Shown piece after piece: positions 60,571 through 64,000 of a stretch of DNA of 64,000 nucleotides. The translations under genes and the position numbers were made by a program. The notes below the pieces were generated by a model that searched no databases, was not told the DNA's origin, and saw only the letters and a program-made list of their open reading frames with translations. Origin of the DNA: Numida meleagris (taxonomy: Eukaryota; Chordata; Aves; Galliformes; Numididae); the NCBI RefSeq assembly GCF_002078875.1, contig NC_034412.1, positions 78,606,041 to 78,670,040 of the forward strand, read 5' to 3'. The stretch's first letter is position 1; each line of letters opens with the position of its first letter.

Positions 60571-60938
60571 ATTTAGAGGTTAAAAAAAAATGATGTAAAA
60601 GTGTATATTGTAATGAGAATAACTTGCTTCTAGGGTTTATTTAATATTTGAAAAAGTACTTTGAAATTTTAAAGCTAAATGTTGTTTTGCAGTGCCTAAT
60701 ACTCCTCATTCTCAGGGCCTTAATTATGATCTGAAATGAAGAATTTCAAATGGAATCTCAAAACATTGTTTACATTACAACATAAGAATGAGAGAAAGTG
60801 CTAAGAGAAGTTTTGTACATACTTCTAGTATGACAGTTTCACTGTTTATGGCCAATAATCTGTTACAGATCCGTCCTATACTGCTATGGAAAAAATAGGA
60901 TGGGACTCTGCGAAGACTGTGAATGACATACAGTATTC
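60571..60938. other. Unique AT-rich DNA between CR1 copies
   Basis: Nothing recognised. Confidence 0.65.
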
Positions 60939-61570
60939 ATCATAGAATCAAAGAATGGCTTAGGTGGGAAGGGACCATAACACCCTGCAGTGAGAAGGAT
61001 TGCCACTCCCCTAGATCAGGCTGCACAAGACCCCATCCAGCCTGCCCTAGGGCATCCAGAACCTCCCTGAGCAACATGTTCCTGTGCCTCACCACTCTCT
61101 GAATAAAACTTTTTTTCCTAACACCTAACCTAAATTACCCCACTTTTAGTTTAAAGCCATTCCCCCTTGTCCTATCATTATTAGACTGCGTAATAAGTAG
61201 TCCCCCTCATGCTCATAAGCTTCCCACAGGTACTGGAAGATTTCAGTGAGGTTTCTCTGGAGTCTTCTCTTCTCTGGGCTGAACAAGCCCAGCTTCCTCA
61301 ACCTTTCTTCAAAGGTGAGGTGCGCCAGCCCTCTGATCATCTTGATGGCATCCTCTGGATCTGCTCCAACAGCTTCACACCATTCCTGTGCTGGTGGTTC
61401 CAGACCTGGACGCAGTACTCCAGATAGGGCCTCAAAAATGGCGAGTACAGGTGAACAATTCCCTCCCTCTCCCTTCTGGCCACTCCTCTTTTGATGTAGC
61501 CTAGGATACTGTTGGCCATCTGGGCTGCAAGCACATACTGCTGGCTCATGTCCAGCTTTTCATCTACCCG
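60939..61570 (-). mobile_element. CR1 copy, 3' part (interrupted by LTR)
   Basis: Minus-strand CR1 with tail CATAGAATCAAAGAATGG and ORF2 end. Minus-strand blocks are MIRGLAHLTFEERLRKLGLF at 61146-61340 and VDEKLDMSQQYVLAAQMANS at 61337-61630. It breaks at 61570 and resumes after the LTR at 61986. Confidence 0.95.
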
Positions 61571-61576
61571 GACCCC
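61571..61576. repeat. Target-site duplication, left (GACCCC)
   Basis: GACCCC immediately before the LTR, repeated at 61986-61991. Six base pairs is the duplication length of avian alpharetroviruses and ERVK-like elements. Confidence 0.9.
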
Positions 61577-61985
61577 TGTGGTCTTCACCACATCCGATAT
61601 TCCGTTCATAACTTGTCGCCCTGCCCGCAAGGACTTTTACCTGTCCCTGGCCACCCGCCGCATTTACACATCAATATGATGAGCAGCAAAATGGCGTTTA
61701 TTGGTAAAAGCTACAGAACTATATAGTATTTCTTATCTTTTTACTAGACTGTTCCAGAAGCTCATGCAGGCTCCTGGCCAATCATATTGAATCTCCCGCT
61801 TCTGGCCTCTCACTTCCGAAAGGCCATATACGGAATTGTTATACACCTTGATATGAAAACAAAGAAGGACAGCCTCTCCTTCTTATGACATGGGTTCAAG
61901 TAAAGTAGGTGAACCAATAGCAAGCATATGGGGAAGGGCCTTCCGCGTTACAACCCGAATGCCCTGTAATACGCCTGATACAACA
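61577..61985 (-). mobile_element. Solo LTR, avian alpharetrovirus-like, 409 bp
   Basis: Both ends are fixed by the exact 6-bp GACCCC duplications and by restoration of continuous CR1 sequence when it is removed. On the sense (minus) strand it starts TGTTGTATC and ends GACCACA, so TG...CA with near-complementary termini (TGTTGT against TGTGGT). AATAAA lies within CAATAAACGCCATTT (polyA signal at 61702-61697), a core shared with LTRs of the avian leukosis / EAV group. A TATATAG lies upstream on the same strand near 61717-61723. Inverted CCAAT elements (ATTGG) lie further upstream in U3. No gag, pol or env is present, so it is a solo LTR. The exact family (EAV-type or another) is inference. Confidence 0.9.
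61697..61702 (-). promoter_or_regulatory. LTR polyadenylation signal AATAAA
   Basis: AATAAA on the minus strand in the CAATAAACGCCATTT core. It would direct 3' end formation at the R/U5 border. Confidence 0.8.
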
Positions 61986-61991
61986 GACCCC
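61986..61991. repeat. Target-site duplication, right (GACCCC)
   Basis: Direct copy of 61571-61576, right after the LTR terminal CA. Confidence 0.9.
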
Positions 61992-62487
61992 CAAGTCCTT
62001 ATCCACAGGGCTGCTCTCAATGAGTTCTTCTCCCAGTCTGTACACATATCTGAGATTGCTCCAAACCAAGTGCAAACTTGGACAAACTTGGCCTTGTTGA
62101 ACCTCATTAGGCTCCTGTGGGCCCACTTTTCAGGCCTGTCCAGGTCTCTCTGGATGGCATCCCTTCCTTAATTGTCTCAACTGCACCACTCAGCTTGGTG
62201 TCATCACCAAACATGCTGAGGGTATACGCAATTCCACTATCTTCGCCATTGATAAAGATGTTGAAGAGCACCTGTCCTTAGAAGGACTGCTGGGGGACAT
62301 CACTCATGTCCTGCCCCACCAGGCCATAGTGCTATAGATCACAATGCCCTGGCTGTGACCATTCCACCAACTCTTTATCCACTAAATATTCTGCCCTTCA
62401 ACTCTGTATTTCTCCAATTTAGACATAAGGATGTGGTGGGGGACTATGTCAAAGGCTTTGCAGAAGTCCAGGTAGATGTCAGTGATA
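61992..62487 (-). mobile_element. CR1 copy, 5' part (RT palm) after the LTR
   Basis: Continues the 60939 copy: CAAGTCCTTATCCACAGGGC, then the RT palm region. Minus-strand blocks for MRFNKAK.K..H, a decayed FADD region near 62200, and KAFD encoded near 62455. It is truncated at about 62487. Frames are short and broken. Confidence 0.92.
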
Positions 62488-64000
62488 GTACAGTGATATT
62501 CTAGCTAGTTCTTTGGACTATTTTTTATCTGGATACAAGCCTATCACATCTGTGTCTCTTTTCTACATCTTTAGATAACAGCAACTTGTCAGCTATAGTA
62601 GAAATCTTTTCTGACATAATATCTGATTTAAAAGGTTTACACAAATGCACATATTCTAAAGACTTTAAACACTATTTTTGCACTACATATGGAGAGAGTG
62701 GGAAGACTGCTTCGTGTAGTTATCTTTGTTGAAAATATTATATTGATATGGTGTTTCAGAATGTCTATGCTTAAAGTATAAACCTACAATACCTTGAATT
62801 TAATTAACTACAGGTCAGTTTCATATAATAAACTGAAGTGAGTCATTGTTCCCTTTCTTAATAATGTCTTGCAAGCATGGCATTTAAATTGTACATCTTT
62901 CCCCTTCACTGTACTTTGAATTTTTTGTTCAGAATATGTATAATTACTGATCCTTTACTTCAGTATTTAATAAATGATAGATTTTTGCTCTTCCTTGTAC
63001 AGAAATCAGTACTGTATATATAAAATCTCTCAAAATATTCTGTTTTAATTATCAGTTTTACCAGCTGTTTAGTACACATTTGATTTGATATCCAAAATAA
63101 ATATAAATTACATGATTTCCAGAAAAATCAATGATATTTTAAATTAATATGAGTTATTAGTAGAAAAAAAGAGTCCGTGAAGAAAATACAAAACCAGTCA
63201 GACTTGGCCTTATTCTGAGTGTCATAGTAAACTGTCCTCAGCCACAGGGTTGCAGCTTTAAAGTCACTAAATACGGTAACAATTCAGGAAAAAGTGCATC
63301 TTCATTTGAGTAAATGCAATTGAGGATTATATCCATACAAAGGGGGAAAATGTGAACTCTGGAGAATAAACACTGTGGAGTTCTAATTAGGAAGAACAGT
63401 CTCATCCAAGCAAGTGATTCTGACGTTTATATGTGAAGTGAACATCATTTCTGAGCAAGAAACTCAGTTTGTGTTATCTTCTGTGAGGCATTTTTTCTGG
63501 TGCTCTTTGCAAAACAGGGTAGGTGGAGATCAGATTTGAATTGTATCTTAAACAACTCTATTCTGATGAAGACTGTAGCTTCTTTGCACATACATTTTTT
63601 TTAGTGCTATCATGCTTCTATTACTGAAAATTTAAAAATTATTCTAAGCATTAGAGAGGAAATGTTTTTGTATTATTTCTCATAAATTTCCTCAAAGAAA
63701 GTATGATGTTGGTTCTTCGGATACCAAGGAGTGACTTTGATTTGAAGATCAAGTTGTCCTTCAGTTTCCTTTCAGAGGTACTGGACATTCAAACAATGAA
63801 ATATATTCATCTCCCTGTGTCAGTGAATTTCCCCAATCATTTCTCCAAACCAAACATTTATATATTTACAACAGTTTCCAGGTTTGGTTATTTTAATTGC
63901 TTGTATTTAAGAATGCAGCCTCTATCTGATGACAGATATTCAGGCAGATCTCAGCATAATTGTTCAATCATACAAATCACGGCTGTATGATGATCCAATT
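62488..64000. other. Unique AT-rich non-coding DNA
   Basis: No gene or repeat recognised. A 95-codon plus frame at 63703-63990 reaches close to the window edge, has no recognised domain and is likely chance. Confidence 0.62.

Noticed and set aside
1..64000. tRNA, rRNA, CRISPR arrays, operons or bacterial-type genes
   Set aside because: None seen; the repeat content and base composition are those of a bird nuclear genome.

Overview
The window looks like nuclear DNA from a bird, most likely a galliform such as chicken. The evidence is many CR1 non-LTR retrotransposon copies with the typical 3' end (repeated ATTCTATG-like octamers), solo LTRs with clean target-site duplications, and one LTR with the avian alpharetrovirus-type CAATAAACGCCATTT core. 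The rest is AT-rich, non-coding DNA with stop codons in all frames. I found no convincing host protein-coding gene, tRNA, rRNA or CRISPR array. It reads as intergenic desert or the inside of a very large intron. The only hint of a host exon is a 62-bp segment at 18483-18544 with good splice signals, and that call is weak.

Layout. 1-6144: unique AT-rich DNA with one A9/G17 homopolymer. 6145-8385: a solo LTR with 5-bp duplications, an old minus-strand CR1 endonuclease-region fragment, then a well-preserved plus-strand CR1 3' half with a 206-codon open frame. 8386-15829: unique, with a GC-rich patch near 11.5-11.75 kb. 15830-16210: internal CR1 fragment. 18.5 kb: exon candidate. 19124-19934: CR1 split by a 222-bp foreign insert. 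22372-23706: minus-strand CR1 split twice, by a second LTR of the 6.1-kb family and by a CR1 stub of about 70 bp in the opposite orientation. 24-39 kb: mostly unique, with one CR1 at 29.1 kb and TTCC-type tracts at 28.7 and 37.0 kb. 39095-40331: three CR1 pieces. 40.3-58.2 kb: mostly unique, with small CR1 tails (43.5, 50.3, 53.9, 56.8 kb), two related decayed repeats (47.7 and 53.5 kb), short tandem duplications and a T48 run. 58224-62487: a dense cluster of three CR1 copies (minus, plus, minus), the last split by an alpharetrovirus-like solo LTR with a 6-bp duplication. 62488-64000: unique.

The content is layered transposon history. CR1 copies came first, and LTRs and small elements later landed inside them. 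The exact duplications give a relative order of events. I did not find a new functional gene system. The most useful leads are the 222-bp insert at 19419-19640, the two LTR families and the exon candidate. Family names rest on recognition of motifs, not on a database search.
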